Assembly (NCBI RefSeq): GCF_041146395.1
Contig: NC_091002.1
Span: 6,070,501 to 6,134,500, forward strand
Length of the DNA: 64,000 bases
Origin: Eulemur rufifrons
Taxonomy: Eukaryota; Chordata; Mammalia; Primates; Lemuridae
Direction of reading: 5' to 3'
A model generated the notes under the pieces. The model did no database searches and was not told the origin of the DNA. It saw nothing but the letters and a program-made list of their open reading frames with translations. Position 1 is the stretch's first letter. Each line of letters begins with the position of its first letter. Shown piece after piece: positions 1 to 29,944 of this stretch. The translations under genes were made by a program, and so were the position numbers.

Positions 1-18910
<18,910 letters not shown>

Positions 18911-19205
18911 GTGCCAGGACGCGGCGGCCTCTCCGGCCTCCTACTCTGCTTCCTTTTCCCCAGCGGTGGCCGCGGCTCCTCGCCGTCCCAGCGGCGGCTC
19001 GGGCCCAGCCCGCGCGGATGGCTGACGGCGGAGGTTGGCTCCTGGCGGCGGGCGCTCAGCTCAAGGACCCGGCACCGGCACCGGCGGCGGCCATGTCCCG
19101 GCACAGATGTCCGGAGGCTCTGGGCGGGGCGGCCAGGCCGCCACTCCCATTGGGCCCCTAGGGCGCCCGCTGCCTTCCAGGTGAAGGGCGGGCCAGCGCC
19201 CCCGC

Positions 19206-19301
19206 GGACTACCGGTCCCGGCGTGCACCGGGGCGACCCACTCCTCAGGGCGTGGACTACCGGTCCCGGCGTACACCGGGGCAGCCTGCACCTCGGGGCG
19301 C
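19206..19301. repeat. 48-bp tandem duplication upstream of LETM1
   Basis: Two copies begin ggactaccggtcccggcgt at 19,206 and 19,254. The first 30 bases are nearly identical (one G/A difference) and the rest has drifted. Confidence 0.9.
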
Positions 19302-19339
19302 GGTGTTCTTGGGTCTCGTTGAGCCGCAGAACGCCCTGT

Positions 19340-19351
19340 CGCGCATGCGTG
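19340..19351. promoter_or_regulatory. NRF-1-like binding site
   Basis: CGCGCATGCGTG matches the nuclear respiratory factor 1 consensus YGCGCAYGCGCR at all but one position. It lies about 430 bp upstream of the LETM1 ATG. NRF-1 controls many nuclear genes for mitochondrial proteins, which fits LETM1. Confidence 0.6.
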
Positions 19352-20216
19352 ATGACTTTCTGTCCGCCTTTGGCGTCGGGCAAACTCGGCTCTTATCCTG
19401 GTCCAAGTACTGTTCCTGCGCGTAGCAAATGGCTCCTGGGACGCTGTGAGGAAGGGCCCAGTTGGTGGCCGGACGCCTTTCAAGGGCGAGGCAGGGGATG
19501 CCGGGGATGGAGGGGCGCCCTTGTCGGTCGCCGCCGAGGTCCCGGGCCAACCTCCCTCCGAACTGCGGCTCTGCCCCGCGGTAGGCTGCACCTGGGCTCG
19601 CGCGGCCCCGAGGGGCCCTCCCCGGCATCTATGGCGGCGCTCCGCAGACCTCGGTCTGCGCGGTTTCGGGGGCGCGGGCTACCATTGGGCGACAGGAGAG
19701 CTCGGGGTCCCGCCCCGGAGGATAGGGCTACATCGGCCCGTATATGAGGGCCGCGCCGCATTGGGCACCCACTACAGCCGCCACACCCCGTACGCCGTGT
19801 CTTCCAGTCTGGGGGCGGTGGGGCTGGCCTCCTTCCGTTCGGGCCAGAGCAGCCTCAGGGGGCTCGGGCGTGGCTAGGGCGCCGGGCTTACGGATGGCCA
19901 GCACCTTACCCGCTCCACCTCCCAGTCCACAATGGAGCAGCAGAGGCTCAGAGACGCCAAGGGCCAGGCCCGGGGCCTCCAGGATTCCCGCCAGAGCTGG
20001 GCTGGGCCGACGGACCGCTCAACCTCCTCTCCCGAAAGCCTCCCGCCTAGCCTGGCAACACCTTGCCAGGAGGGGAGACCGGCAGCCTCCTAACTGCGCG
20101 TGACCTCTACGCACCACCTTCCCCTTCCTTCCTCAAGATGGGGGTCCCTGCGGTGAGGCAGGGAAAGCAGATTGGGGGATCGTAGGGCTCGGTGGCACTC
20201 TGGTGCTCCCTCGTTG

Positions 20217-20700
20217 TGTTATGGTCCAGAGGGCGAGGCAAGACCACGTAGTCCTAATGAGATCAGATTAGTGAGTCTTTATTAGCTGGCCAGCGATTAC
20301 CCTCTGCACCGCCAAAGGCGGGGGCACAGAGAGCAACGCTCAACCGGAAAAGAGGAAGGGTTTTTATACTATTCTACATTGGAGTCTTATGAGACTCTGA
20401 GTACACAAGGTGGAGCCAGTTTTGCAATAAATTCCATTACCAGGGGGCCTGGGACCTGTCTCAGACCACCTGTTTTGATTACACTCTATACGCAAGCGAG
20501 TTTGCAGAAGCAGATAGCATCAGTTAAGTCAAGGCACATTTTTCAAGCATAGTAAAATTTAACCTGTATACAGTGGAGGATTTTAAACAATCAGTTACAA
20601 CTTAATTACTTTGTTTTCCATTTTACAGTGTATATTTCCTTTCTGTACATAGGTCATGCAGCCATGAGTCATCTACAGCCACAGCCAAAATGGCTGAACT
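20217..20700 (-). mobile_element. Candidate solo LTR of an endogenous retrovirus
   Basis: On the minus strand the segment has a polyadenylation signal in CTAATAAAGACTCACTAATC and then runs about 55 nt to a CA-type end (plus-strand tgttatggtcc at 20,217). That is the usual R-U5 layout. The upper boundary is unclear, no target duplication was found, and no viral genes adjoin it. Confidence 0.5.
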
Positions 20701-22330
20701 ATAGCTAACTGGCCAGCTATAGGCGCTGGATTTGCTGAATTTGCTGTGTAGGCCGTTTCAGTTGGTCGAGATCTTCTCCAGGCGCAGGCCCATAGGCCTG
20801 CACCACAACCCAGTGGCAGCAGGCCCTTCCCTGGACTTTCCACACGCTTCCCACCTTCCCAGTGTTTGCTCCTTCCAGGCCCTCTGCCTGGAAGGTCTTT
20901 TCCATCCTTTTTGCCCCTGTTGAGTTCACTGGTGTATAACCCCAGGGCACCACTTGGTGAGGGTCCTGTAGTGCACGCCCCTTATCCCAGTTCTCTGGGA
21001 CCAGGAGTGGGACTCCTGATCCCAACCAGCTCCGGATTCCTCAGAGGCTGGTTGAAAGGCATGTCTCTCTAGGAGGCTCCCTCCCCCTAGCTCCTCTCTG
21101 TCCCTGCTCTTCCATCACTCAGCTCTCACCGTTGGGAAGAAGTAGCCTGCTGGGCGTGCTTTTCCTGAATAAGAACTGCCAGATGCTGGGCCTGCAGCCC
21201 CTCTCAGGTGGGAGGGGGTGACACTGTTTAGCGCAGGGCACTTTGAAGATGGTCTGGAAGTTCCTGTATCCACACTGGTCAGTGAGCAGCACTACAGACA
21301 TCAAGTGCAGAGTGACCTAAGCACCCCTATGCCTGAAACCTAGGCCTCTGCTGCCAACAAACCCGAAAAGGGACCCTTTTCTGCCCATTCCCCAGGCGGC
21401 TTGGGGAATTAGGAAGGGCAATCCTTGTCCCACCAGCCCAGGGTTGGGCTTGAGCCAGAGCAAACAGGTGCTCAGGGTGGGTCAGACAGGACTAGCCCTT
21501 TTATGCCACAGTGTAGGAGATAGTCCTTGTCCTAGGAGGGGCATTGTCCCTGAACTGCAGATGACCCTGTCCTGATGCCATTGAGGGGCAGGGAGGGAGC
21601 CCCCAGGGAGAGGACAAGCACCAATGCTCCTTACTGTGGATGTTGTAGGGTCCCAGTTGGACAGAGACAGGGCTGAGGAGGGTCCCATCTATAATAGCAG
21701 CTGTTTGCAGGACTTTGATGGGACACTGGAGGAGGTGGGGAAGCCCTCCTAGCCAGCCTCTGCCCTACCCAACACCACTCACTTGCAGTTAGGATGACTC
21801 ATCACCCCTAGCCCAGGACAAGGAGCTCCCAGCCAGCGGGGTGGGAGGGAGGAGGTAAGGACAGGGTTGACCTAGAGGAGAGGTGCTGTCTATGAAGCTT
21901 GTGCAGCAGGCAGGGTGGAATATTAGAGGAAGTCATTTTTCAACAATCAACATAGCCTTCTTGGGTTTCTCGATTATCTAAAAAACATGTGTTCAGTGTA
22001 GCCATTTCAGGTTTACAAAAATAAGTATAAAGAAATAAGTAGAAATCTGGCCTCCCACCAGCTTGCTGTATGCACCCTTAAGGCCCAAATAAGTGACTGC
22101 CTTCCTGTCCTACTCTTTAAGTGCGGGCAATCCCAAATGCACAGAACCATGGCACAGTGGATTGTTTGAATATCCTGGACTCATTTTAGCCTTTTTCTTT
22201 GTCTTTTTTCTGAAGGACTCCCTTTTCCTTCGCCCTATGTTCCTTGCAAATCATACATAACTTTCCATAGTTGCTCAGTGTTTACACAAGTGACAGAGTT
22301 AAGAAACATGATAGGACGTCCATGCAGCAC
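20701..22330. other. Intergenic sequence, repeat-poor
   Basis: Mostly unique sequence. An L2-like scrap (aggccctctgcctggaaggt) lies near 20,877. No exon, promoter signature or conserved open frame is recognised. Confidence 0.5.
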
Positions 22331-22340
22331 ACTTGCCCCA

Positions 22341-22440
22341 GTTAGGGAGGTTGTTAGGGATTGGGTCAGAGAGGAGATTAGGGAGGGGGGTCAGGGATGG
22401 GATTAGGGAGGCGGTTAGGGAGAGGGTTAGGGGTCAGGGT
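22341..22440 (+). repeat. Degenerate TTAGGG-like G-rich tract
   Basis: Seven units of 10-14 bp, each carrying TTAGGG or TCAGGG followed by 1-6 further purines (gttagggagg, gattagggaggggggtcagg, gttagggagagggttagggg). There are more than eight runs of at least three G on the plus strand. Confidence 0.85.
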
Positions 22441-22689
22441 ACCAAAGGTAGACTCAGAAAGGCTGTACATTGTGCTCCAGGCACACTCAGGTGCAGAGTA
22501 GGCAGAGTAGGATTTGCATGGATTGGGGTTTTGCTGGGAAGTGTCATGAACAGAGAGACGGTAGAAACATCTCTCTTTTGTCAGCCATTGTTACCTGGGG
22601 GGCTCTCTGTATATAAAACTGAATTTATTCATAATGGATTCAAGGAGATTCCTAGTAGCTAGATTACTGGGTGAGAGTGAATGCAAATG

Positions 22690-23285
22690 TATGTTTTCAT
22701 AAACCTTTAAAGTGTAACATACACACAGTGAAGTCCTAAATACAATCTGAAGCATTTCCCCATCATGTGCATACCCTGATCAAGGCTGTAGACCGCCAGC
22801 TGTCTGGAATCCTCCTCCTGCCCGCTTCCAGCATCACCCCTTCTCAAAGGTAGCCTCTACTATTTTATCTGGCTTATTTCACTTAACATTATGTCTATCA
22901 GATTCATCAAGGTTGTGTGGTAACAGTAGCTTGTTATTTTTCATTGCTATTTGGTATCCCATTGTATAATATGCCACAATTTGTTTATCAACGTTAATGG
23001 TTTATGGACCCTGAATTTTTGGCCATTGTGAATGACATTGATATTAATATTCTTGTACTTGCCTTTTGTGGCACAGGCACATGCCTTCTAGAGGGGTACA
23101 ACTGCTGGTCAGAGGGCATGCTTAAGCTTTGCTTTAGTATATACTGACAAATGGTTTTCGAGGGGTTCTATCAGCTTTCCCTGCCACCAGCAGAACCAGA
23201 GTGATGTGACCACTCCACACCCCACCAACACATGGTTCTGTGATTCTTGTGATTGGAATCATTCTAGAAGGTGAGGAGCATATTG
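22690..23285 (-). mobile_element. L1 LINE 3' fragment, antisense
   Basis: Reads cttatttcacttaacattat, tttatcaacgttaatggttt, and caaatggttttcgaggggtt: the complement of an L1M 3' UTR. The A-tail is lost. Confidence 0.65.
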
Positions 23286-23289
23286 TTTC

Positions 23290-23412
23290 TTTTTTTTTTG
23301 CTCTTGCTATGTTGCCCAGACAGGACTTGAAATGGGCTCAAGCAATCTTCCCACCTCAACCTCCTGAGTGAGAGGGGCTATGGGGACACAGCACATGCCA
23401 CCACACCTGGCT
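23290..23412 (-). mobile_element. Partial, diverged Alu SINE
   Basis: A T-run is followed by gctatgttgcccagacagga and ccaccacacctggctttctt. Only one arm is present and it lies inside L1 sequence. Confidence 0.7.
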
Positions 23413-23750
23413 TTCTTGACTAAGTATTTTGAGGTTCCGTTTCATATGTGTTTGACCATTTGGACCACTTCTTGTGTGAAGTGCCTGTGTAAGCCTAGTT
23501 TTTTGTCCATTTCTCTATTGGATCATCTGCAGTTTTATTAATTTGTAAAAATTATTTGTGTATTCTGAATATGGGCCCTTAGTCAGATATATGTATTTCC
23601 AGTATTTTCTCCCCTTCAGTGGACTGCCCTTTTTAACTGTTATTGGTGTCTTTTGGTGAATAGAAGTTCTTGATTTTTCATTCTCTATCATGTCTTAAAA
23701 ATTTTTTTAAAAAGTTCTTGACTTTAATGACAATCTCCTTTTTGGTGAGT
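23413..23750 (-). mobile_element. L1 LINE fragment, antisense
   Basis: ttttgtccatttctctattg, gaatatgggcccttagtcag and tttggtgaatagaagttctt continue the older L1 that flanks the partial Alu. Confidence 0.65.
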
Positions 23751-23809
23751 GCTGTTTGTGATTTGTTTAAGAATCTATGCTTACCCCACGGTCATAAATA
23801 TATCCTTTT

Positions 23810-24100
23810 TTTTCTTTTTTGAGACAGAGTCTGGCTCTGTTGCCCCAGGTAGAGTGCAGTGGTGTCATCATAGCTCACTACAACCTCCAACTCCTGGGCT
23901 CAAGCGATCCTCTTGCCTCAGCCTCCTGAGTAGTTCGAATTTACAGGCATATGCCACCATGCCTGGCTAATTTTTCTATTTTTTGTACAGACAGGGTTTC
24001 ACTCTTACTCAGGCTGGTTTCAAACTCCTGCTCTCAAGCAAACCTCATGCCTCGGCCTCCCAGAGTGCGAGGATTACAGGCATAAGTCACTGGCACCCAA
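23810..24100 (-). mobile_element. Alu SINE
   Basis: Antisense dimer from the T-rich run at 23,806 through tgagacagagtctggctctg to aggcataagtcactggcacc. It inserted into L1 sequence. Confidence 0.88.
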
Positions 24101-24330
24101 CCTGCTTTTTTCTTGATTATGGCCCCGTTTTATCTTTTCTTTGCATGCTTAGTGACTTTTTATTGCATATTGGTTGTTGTACATGAAATATTATAGAGTC
24201 TCTAGATTCTGTTATTTTCCCCTGAAGACTCTCGATTTTTGTTCTAGCAGGCGATTCAATTACTGGAGTGTATCACCTTGAACGTAGATAGACTCTGTAA
24301 GGGCATATCTGTGCCTGAGATCCTCTGTGG
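24101..24330 (-). mobile_element. L1-related fragment, antisense
   Basis: cttgattatggccccgtttt, tattgcatattggttgttgt and ttgttctagcaggcgattca resemble an older L1 internal region. The same family text recurs near 54,100. Confidence 0.5.
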
Positions 24331-25249
24331 ATCTTGTCAGGACTTGGTGTTAGGCTTTGTTAAGGTGTGTGGCGACCAGAAAATCCTTGCCTCCAGGTAC
24401 TCACACCCACACTGGGCAATAGGATTTTGTGGACACAGCAATGTATGGTTTCTGAGCCTAGATCGCTGAAGACCTTGCGGCTTCAGGCTTGCTCTCTTTT
24501 GGATTTTCACTCTGGGGGAAGTCAGCCACGAGGTCAGGAAGGCACTCAACAGCCTGTGGAGACACCCACATGAGGAAGAACTGAGGGTGATCTGATACAC
24601 AGCAATGGATAACTCAGACAGCATGTGTCTAGAGAACATTTTGCTCTAGGATAAAGTCCCAGTCCCAGGGCGTGGACCCGAGTTCTCAGACTCATGCCAG
24701 GGACGTTCATGAGGTTTGAATGAGGCCTCTCTCCAGCTCTGGCTGGCTAGGCCAGAGCTCCCACGGCAGTTGCTCTCTGGTAAGTCCAGGTGGTCTAACC
24801 TCAAGCATGTGTAGCCAGGAACCTCAGCCAAGGACAGCGGGACATCTCAGGCTCTCCTGCACACATTTTCTACTCCTCCAGAGCCCTCCCTATGGATTCC
24901 AGCTGTGTCACTCACTGCCCCTTAGCTCATTGGGGCACCATACCTTGGTGCCCCGGCTGGACCCCGTCTCCCTGTGCCCTGGTCGACTGCCACACAAATG
25001 GAGAGCTGGGGAGGTCAAGATTTGCCTCATGAGTTTGCCTTCTCTGGGGACCACAGTCCTGTGCTTCCTGTTTTCTACCACCTGAAAACAAACAGTTGTC
25101 TCATTTGCTTTGTCCATGTTATGGTTATATGCTTATAGGATTGTATTAATAGCTGGTCGGGGACAGGCTTCTGTTACAGCCTGCAGTGGAATCCTTGATC
25201 CACATCTGATTCTTTTTAGATCCTTCCACATTTGTGGGAAAACTGGTGA

Positions 25250-25430
25250 ACTCTGAATCAAGTCTGGGGATCCCTTAATGATAATGGACCACTTTTGGTT
25301 CCTGGTTTCCACGAAGCTACCCTGGAAATATGAAGGTTACCATTAGCGGAAACCGTGTGTGGGGAACTCTATTATCTTTGCAGCTTTTCAGCAAATCTAA
25401 AATTATTCCAGTAAAAAATAAAATAGGCTG
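25250..25430 (+). mobile_element. L1 LINE 3' end
   Basis: Reads gaactctattatctttgcag, ctaaaattattccagtaaaa, aataaaatagg: a sense-strand L1 3' terminus with its polyadenylation signal. Confidence 0.65.
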
Positions 25431-25699
25431 GCTGGACGGAGGGGAGGCAGGCTCGGCGTCCCAAGTGGCTGCCCCCGGCTGGCTCAGGATGGCGCTCGTG
25501 TTGTCCCAGCTCAGGCTGCCGCAGACCCGCACCAGTCCAGAAGAGAATTGGCCCAGCACGCTCCCCAAGGATATCGCGGCAGGCACAGGGCTCAAGAAGG
25601 TTTATTTTCTTCCTTAGGCAGTTGTGGGTTTTAATATCCTGCCATTTTCATAATCAGAACAAGAAATGCTACTTTAGCACACAAAACAACGTGTCTTTA

Positions 25700-26130
25700 C
25701 AATGTCACTCCAAAGCTGGAGTGGGCAGCGCCAACCGCAGGACATGCCCTGGGTGGTCCCCGACCCTGGGCAGTCCGGGTAGAGTGGGGGCTGGGGCCGG
25801 CAGGAGGAAGTTGGGGCGGAATGGTGAAGGTTGCGGGTCTTCCCGTACTGCCCGCGGGGCCGCAGCTCCCAGACATCGCTTTTGTCCCTCGGAGAGACCC
25901 TGAGCTGCGGAGACCAACCAGCCGGACGTGGGTGAGCTGGGGCGGGGCCTGGAGGTCTCCCGTCGCCGCGGCTTCATTCAAGTTCCCGCAGGTCTCTCCT
26001 TATGGCTCGACCAAACTGCGCTAGCTTGCCTGGCTTTTCTCTTCTCTGCTCCAGTACTGCCGGCCCTGCTCGGGCTCCCACTTAGGCGCCCGGTTCAGCG
26101 AGTGTTCTGGAAGGAGGCGCGAGCGCCCGC
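25700..26130. promoter_or_regulatory. Isolated GC-rich, CpG-containing patch between the genes
   Basis: CpG frequency is clearly higher than in the surroundings, though less than in the two promoter islands. It contains a GC box (ggggcggggcc near 25,939) and cccgcggggccgcagctccc near 25,850. A CpG-rich stretch at 25,440-25,600 lies just before it. It could be an enhancer, an orphan CpG island or a non-coding RNA promoter. No conserved coding exon is recognised. Confidence 0.4.
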
Positions 26131-26284
26131 CCTCTGATGGGGGATGTGGGCAGGTGTGAGCCACTGCCCCTAGGGAGGCCGGCTGGGACCTGACAGTGAT
26201 TGTACTGGCTGTCATAGTCACCATTTCATAGTCCCAGCAACCTGCTCAAGGTCGTGCAACTAATAAGAGAGGTGTGGCTGAACT

Positions 26285-26665
26285 ATGGTCTCTAAAGTGA
26301 TAGGCTCAGGTCCCAGCTAGTACCTGTAAATGGGGCCTCATTTGGAAATAGGGTCTTTGCAGATGTAAACAAGTTAAGATGAGGTTCTTAGAAAGGGTCC
26401 TACCCCAATAAGACTTCGGTACTTAAGAAGAAAAAACAAACAGGCACACACACAAGGAAAAGGCCACGTGGTGATTGGAGCGCTGCTGACACAAGCCAAG
26501 GAGCACCAAGGATGGTGGCAACCAGCAGAAGCTGGCAAGAGGCAAGGAAGGGTCCTCCCCCAGAGCCTCTCCTCCTGCCAGCATCTCAGTTTTGGGTTTC
26601 TAGCCTCCAGAACTGTGAGAGAGTAACTTTCTGATACTTTGTGGCCCTAAGAAACTGTTACAAGG
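26285..26665 (+). mobile_element. MLT1-type (ERVL-MaLR) LTR
   Basis: atttggaaatagggtctttg, cagatgtaaacaagttaaga, caagccaaggagcaccaagg and ctagcctccagaactgtgag follow the MLT1 LTR in sense. It is diverged and has no internal viral sequence. Confidence 0.7.
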
Positions 26666-27330
26666 AGGGATGAGGTCTGGAAACCCAGCAGTCCAACTCC
26701 AGGGGAGGTATTGCCACCTGGAGATGAAATGGGGCTGTGGGTCCCCTCCAGAGGGTCTCAGCCCAGCCTGGGAGGGGATCAAGGAGGCCTCCTGGAGAAT
26801 GTAGTCTCTCAGCTGAGACCTGGCATGGGGAGAAGGAGGGGAGTTCAGTTTGGTACTGAACCCCGCCAACCCAGCGCCAGCACACCCACGCCTCTGTGGC
26901 GTGGCTCCCCAAGGAGCTTCCCAGACCTGGGGCTCTGCTGGGCTTGGGTGTACTCTTCAGAAAGTAGGCTTGGGGGGAAGATGGATTTGCAGTTGCCCCC
27001 AGGACTGAACCCTGGTCTTGGGATGTGGTTTGTTCCTGGAGGTGACCACTGGGACTTTGATTTCGGGCACCTCAGGATTCTCAGCCAGGACTTGGGCAGA
27101 GGAGGGGGACATCTCAGCCAGTTCTGTTCTGATGACCATCTTCCTTGTCCCATGGGAACCGCAGCTCAGTGGAAGTTTAGCACACGTGGCCTAGAGGGAC
27201 CTTGAAGTGCTGCCTGCTGGCCCTGGTGGCTGCAGCGGCTGCTCCTGTGGACTGTCTCAGTGGACCAAAGTGGCCTTTGGACTGGGTGGGAGCTGGAGCA
27301 AAGCTTGGCCTTGGGAGAGTCGAGCTTCTT

Positions 27331-27473
27331 TTTTTTTTTTTTTATTTCATCTTATTGTTATGGGGGATACAGAATTGCAGGTTACATACGTTGCCCATGT
27401 ACCGCCTTTCCCCCCAAGTCAGAGCTCCAGGTGTGTCCGTTCCCCAGGTAGTGCGCATTGTACCCATCAGGTA
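27331..27473 (-). mobile_element. 5'-truncated L1 3' end, with 17-bp target duplication
   Basis: On the minus strand the insert reads TACCTGATGGGTACAATGCG ... ACCTGCAATTCTGTATCCCC ... GAAATAAA then poly(A), which I recognise as a strepsirrhine-type L1 3' UTR. gggagagtcgagcttct occurs intact at 27,314-27,330 and 27,474-27,490, so the insertion is recent. Confidence 0.88.
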
Positions 27474-27490
27474 GGGAGAGTCGAGCTTCT

Positions 27491-29930
27491 GACTGGAGAG
27501 CAGTAGTCAGGCCTGAGAGTGGGAGGCCTTCAGGCCCTCACTGCAGCTCTGTGCCGGTCCTGGGCCTGCTGGGCCCTGAGCTAAGGGGAGGGGCCTTCCT
27601 TTCCCTCCCATGCCTGGAGGTAGGAGCCACCTGAGCATGAGAGGAGGGGCAGCTTGAGACCATAGGTTTCCACTTGGAAGCCCTCTTTATCTGACTTGGG
27701 ATGGAGAAAGGCTGGGGTCAGAATGCATACATCTCCATGGAAACAGCAATGAGCCTGGCCCCTGGGGGACCCCAGCGCTGGTGGGGGATGGGGAGGCCAG
27801 GCCCTGCTCAGGGGCTCCTTTGGCAGCAGCTCTTAGAGGGGCAGTAGGTCCAGGACAAGAGGTACCAGACATGTGGCTTAGGAGCAGAGAGGCCACGTGG
27901 GTTCCTTTGGGGCCACATGGGCAGTGGACTCTACCTCCTAGAGCTGTAGGCCCTGAGTAGGTGGAGACTGAACAGCAGGCAGTCAGAGTGCAGAGTTTTC
28001 ATTCAGAGAAGTGAGAAGAGCATTCAAGAGACCAAAACAAGGCTCGGCCCCAGCTGCTATTGCCCGTGTACTCTGCTACATGCTGGACCCACCCAAGATC
28101 TGGCGGCCTCCTCCTAATGGCCCTCTACCTGCCAGAAGCCCCCCTCCAAGAGCAGCTTCTCTTGCAGCCTGCAGTGTCAGGGAGGCAGCCCAGGCTTTCA
28201 GAACTTGCGAGCTGTCTGTGCGCCCAGTTGCCCTGTGGGCCCAGAGCATTGAGCCTGGGAGCCCGCATTGAGCTACAGAGGAGGACCTGCAGCAGAGGGC
28301 CTCCTTTCCCAGTAACCCACCTGTGGAGTCCCATGTGGGCCTCTTTCTATTTGCCCTGGGGAGCTGCAACACACACTGCCTTGGGGGAGAGGCCCCTGGT
28401 GTGTGTAGGCTGGAGATCAGGGGGTTCAGCTAACCACACCTGGTACAGGAGCCAGCTGACTTAAAGGGGCTCAGCACCCTCCCACCCCCGGAGAGAGCCT
28501 AGCTGGGCTTAGGGAGGCTTGCACTGGGCGGGAAAAGACCAGCCAGACCCAAATAACTTTCTTCAAGAAAATCCAAACACACACTTGCATGTTTTGAATA
28601 AATTTACATGTTGATTGCACTATTCTAAATGCAGATTTTTTGGGAAAAGTAGCCCTAATTCCAAATCTGCGAAATCAAATGCAACACAGTGGTATTTGTC
28701 ATGTACTGCAGGAATTTAAAAGGTGCTGGGGAGGCAGGCAGTTTACAGGCTTGTGTCCCACAGGGATCCAGGGCCTGGAGAGGGCATCTATTCTCCTCCA
28801 CAGCCAGAGGCATTTGGCCACTACCCAGCTGGACACCGTCCAGGGGCTCCTGGGGGGCTTAAGGTGGGTACTGGCAGTAAACTCATGGGGCAGGGAAACT
28901 TTTCGGGATAGGGCCCGACTCCACACCCTGTACAGGAGGCAGTATAGGGTTTGAAGGAAGGGTAAACAATTTGGTACTACCTTCCCATGGGGTCCCTGGC
29001 ATGCCCTGGGCCAATCCCTGCCCTAGTGGGAAGCAGATCAAGCTTGTGGCTGAGGGCAGTGTTTCAGCAGGCTTTGCCCATCCTCCTGCCCCTGAGGCCC
29101 TTCCTGGACCTAAAGGCTTGGGCTCCCCTATATCCTGCTTGCTTTTAATGGACCCTGCCTGGGCTTAGGGACCTTTTTGCCATTCTTTCAGACCAGGGAC
29201 AGAGCACTGGACTATGAGCACTTCCGAGGAGCTGGGGAGACCTGGGGCTTTGGGAGCAGGCTAGGCCAGGGCTACAGCAAGGGATTTGGCTGAAGTCTTG
29301 GGTCATAGCACCTGTCTCAACACCAGGGCACGACTGGGTGCCTGTATCTGCAGGTGACCTGGCTGCAAAACTCTTGAGGCTGTATCAGCAGAGCAGGCCC
29401 TTGAGTAGCTAATTTTTGAGTAGTGTGCTGCATCCTGAGGTGTCAGAGGCCCAGGAACAGGACTGTGGGTGCACAGCCTTGTCCCGACAGCTCACATCTC
29501 AGCTCTCAGTACCCCCCTGATACGCACAGCAGCACCTGGAGTTGGGCCTGGGCAGGAGCCCAGCCTGCGAGGAAGAAAATGAACACAGGCTGTGTGCCAT
29601 GTGCCAGGCTCCCACCACCTGCTTCTCATTGTACAGTCAGCAGTTGAACCTCCAAGGGGTAGAGGGCCCCACAGTTCCAGTGCTAAAGGCTGTGCCTCTT
29701 ACTGTGGGGGACAGCTCTCAGGAGCCTGAGAAGAAAGAAGCCACTGCTTACCTCCCTACCCTCATACTTGCCCAAGCTCCAAAACCGGCATATGTCTGTC
29801 TCCACTGCTCGGGAGCCCAAACCAACTGTTCTTGCTGTCCTATACCCCTCTCTAGTGTCTCCAACCCTAGCCCAGCCTCCTTCAGCTGCCATAGGTCAGC
29901 TTCTCCAGAAACAGAGACTGAGATGGAGTT
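27491..29930. other. Intergenic sequence without recognised transposons
   Basis: About 2.4 kb in which I recognise no Alu, L1, LTR or DNA-transposon sequence. It has moderate GC and several open frames of 60-136 codons, none with a recognisable domain or conserved-looking composition. No promoter signature stands out. Confidence 0.5.
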
Positions 29931-29944
29931 TGAAGGGCCAGGTG

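Noticed and set aside
18911..19747. 278-codon plus-strand open frame opposite the LETM1 promoter
   Set aside because: It lies in a CpG island where stops are rare. The composition is Arg, Pro and Gly low complexity with no domain, and several overlapping frames on both strands are equally open.
19932..20093. Short frame starting MEQQRLRDAKGQ
   Set aside because: The start text matches an antisense-MIR-like sequence (atggag...gaggctcagaga), so it is probably an ancient SINE scrap and not a gene.
25330..25617. 95-codon frame over the L1 3' end and GC-rich edge
   Set aside because: Its first third is L1 3' UTR sequence. No conserved domain is seen, and the remaining CpG-rich part is mentioned only as a possible regulatory patch.
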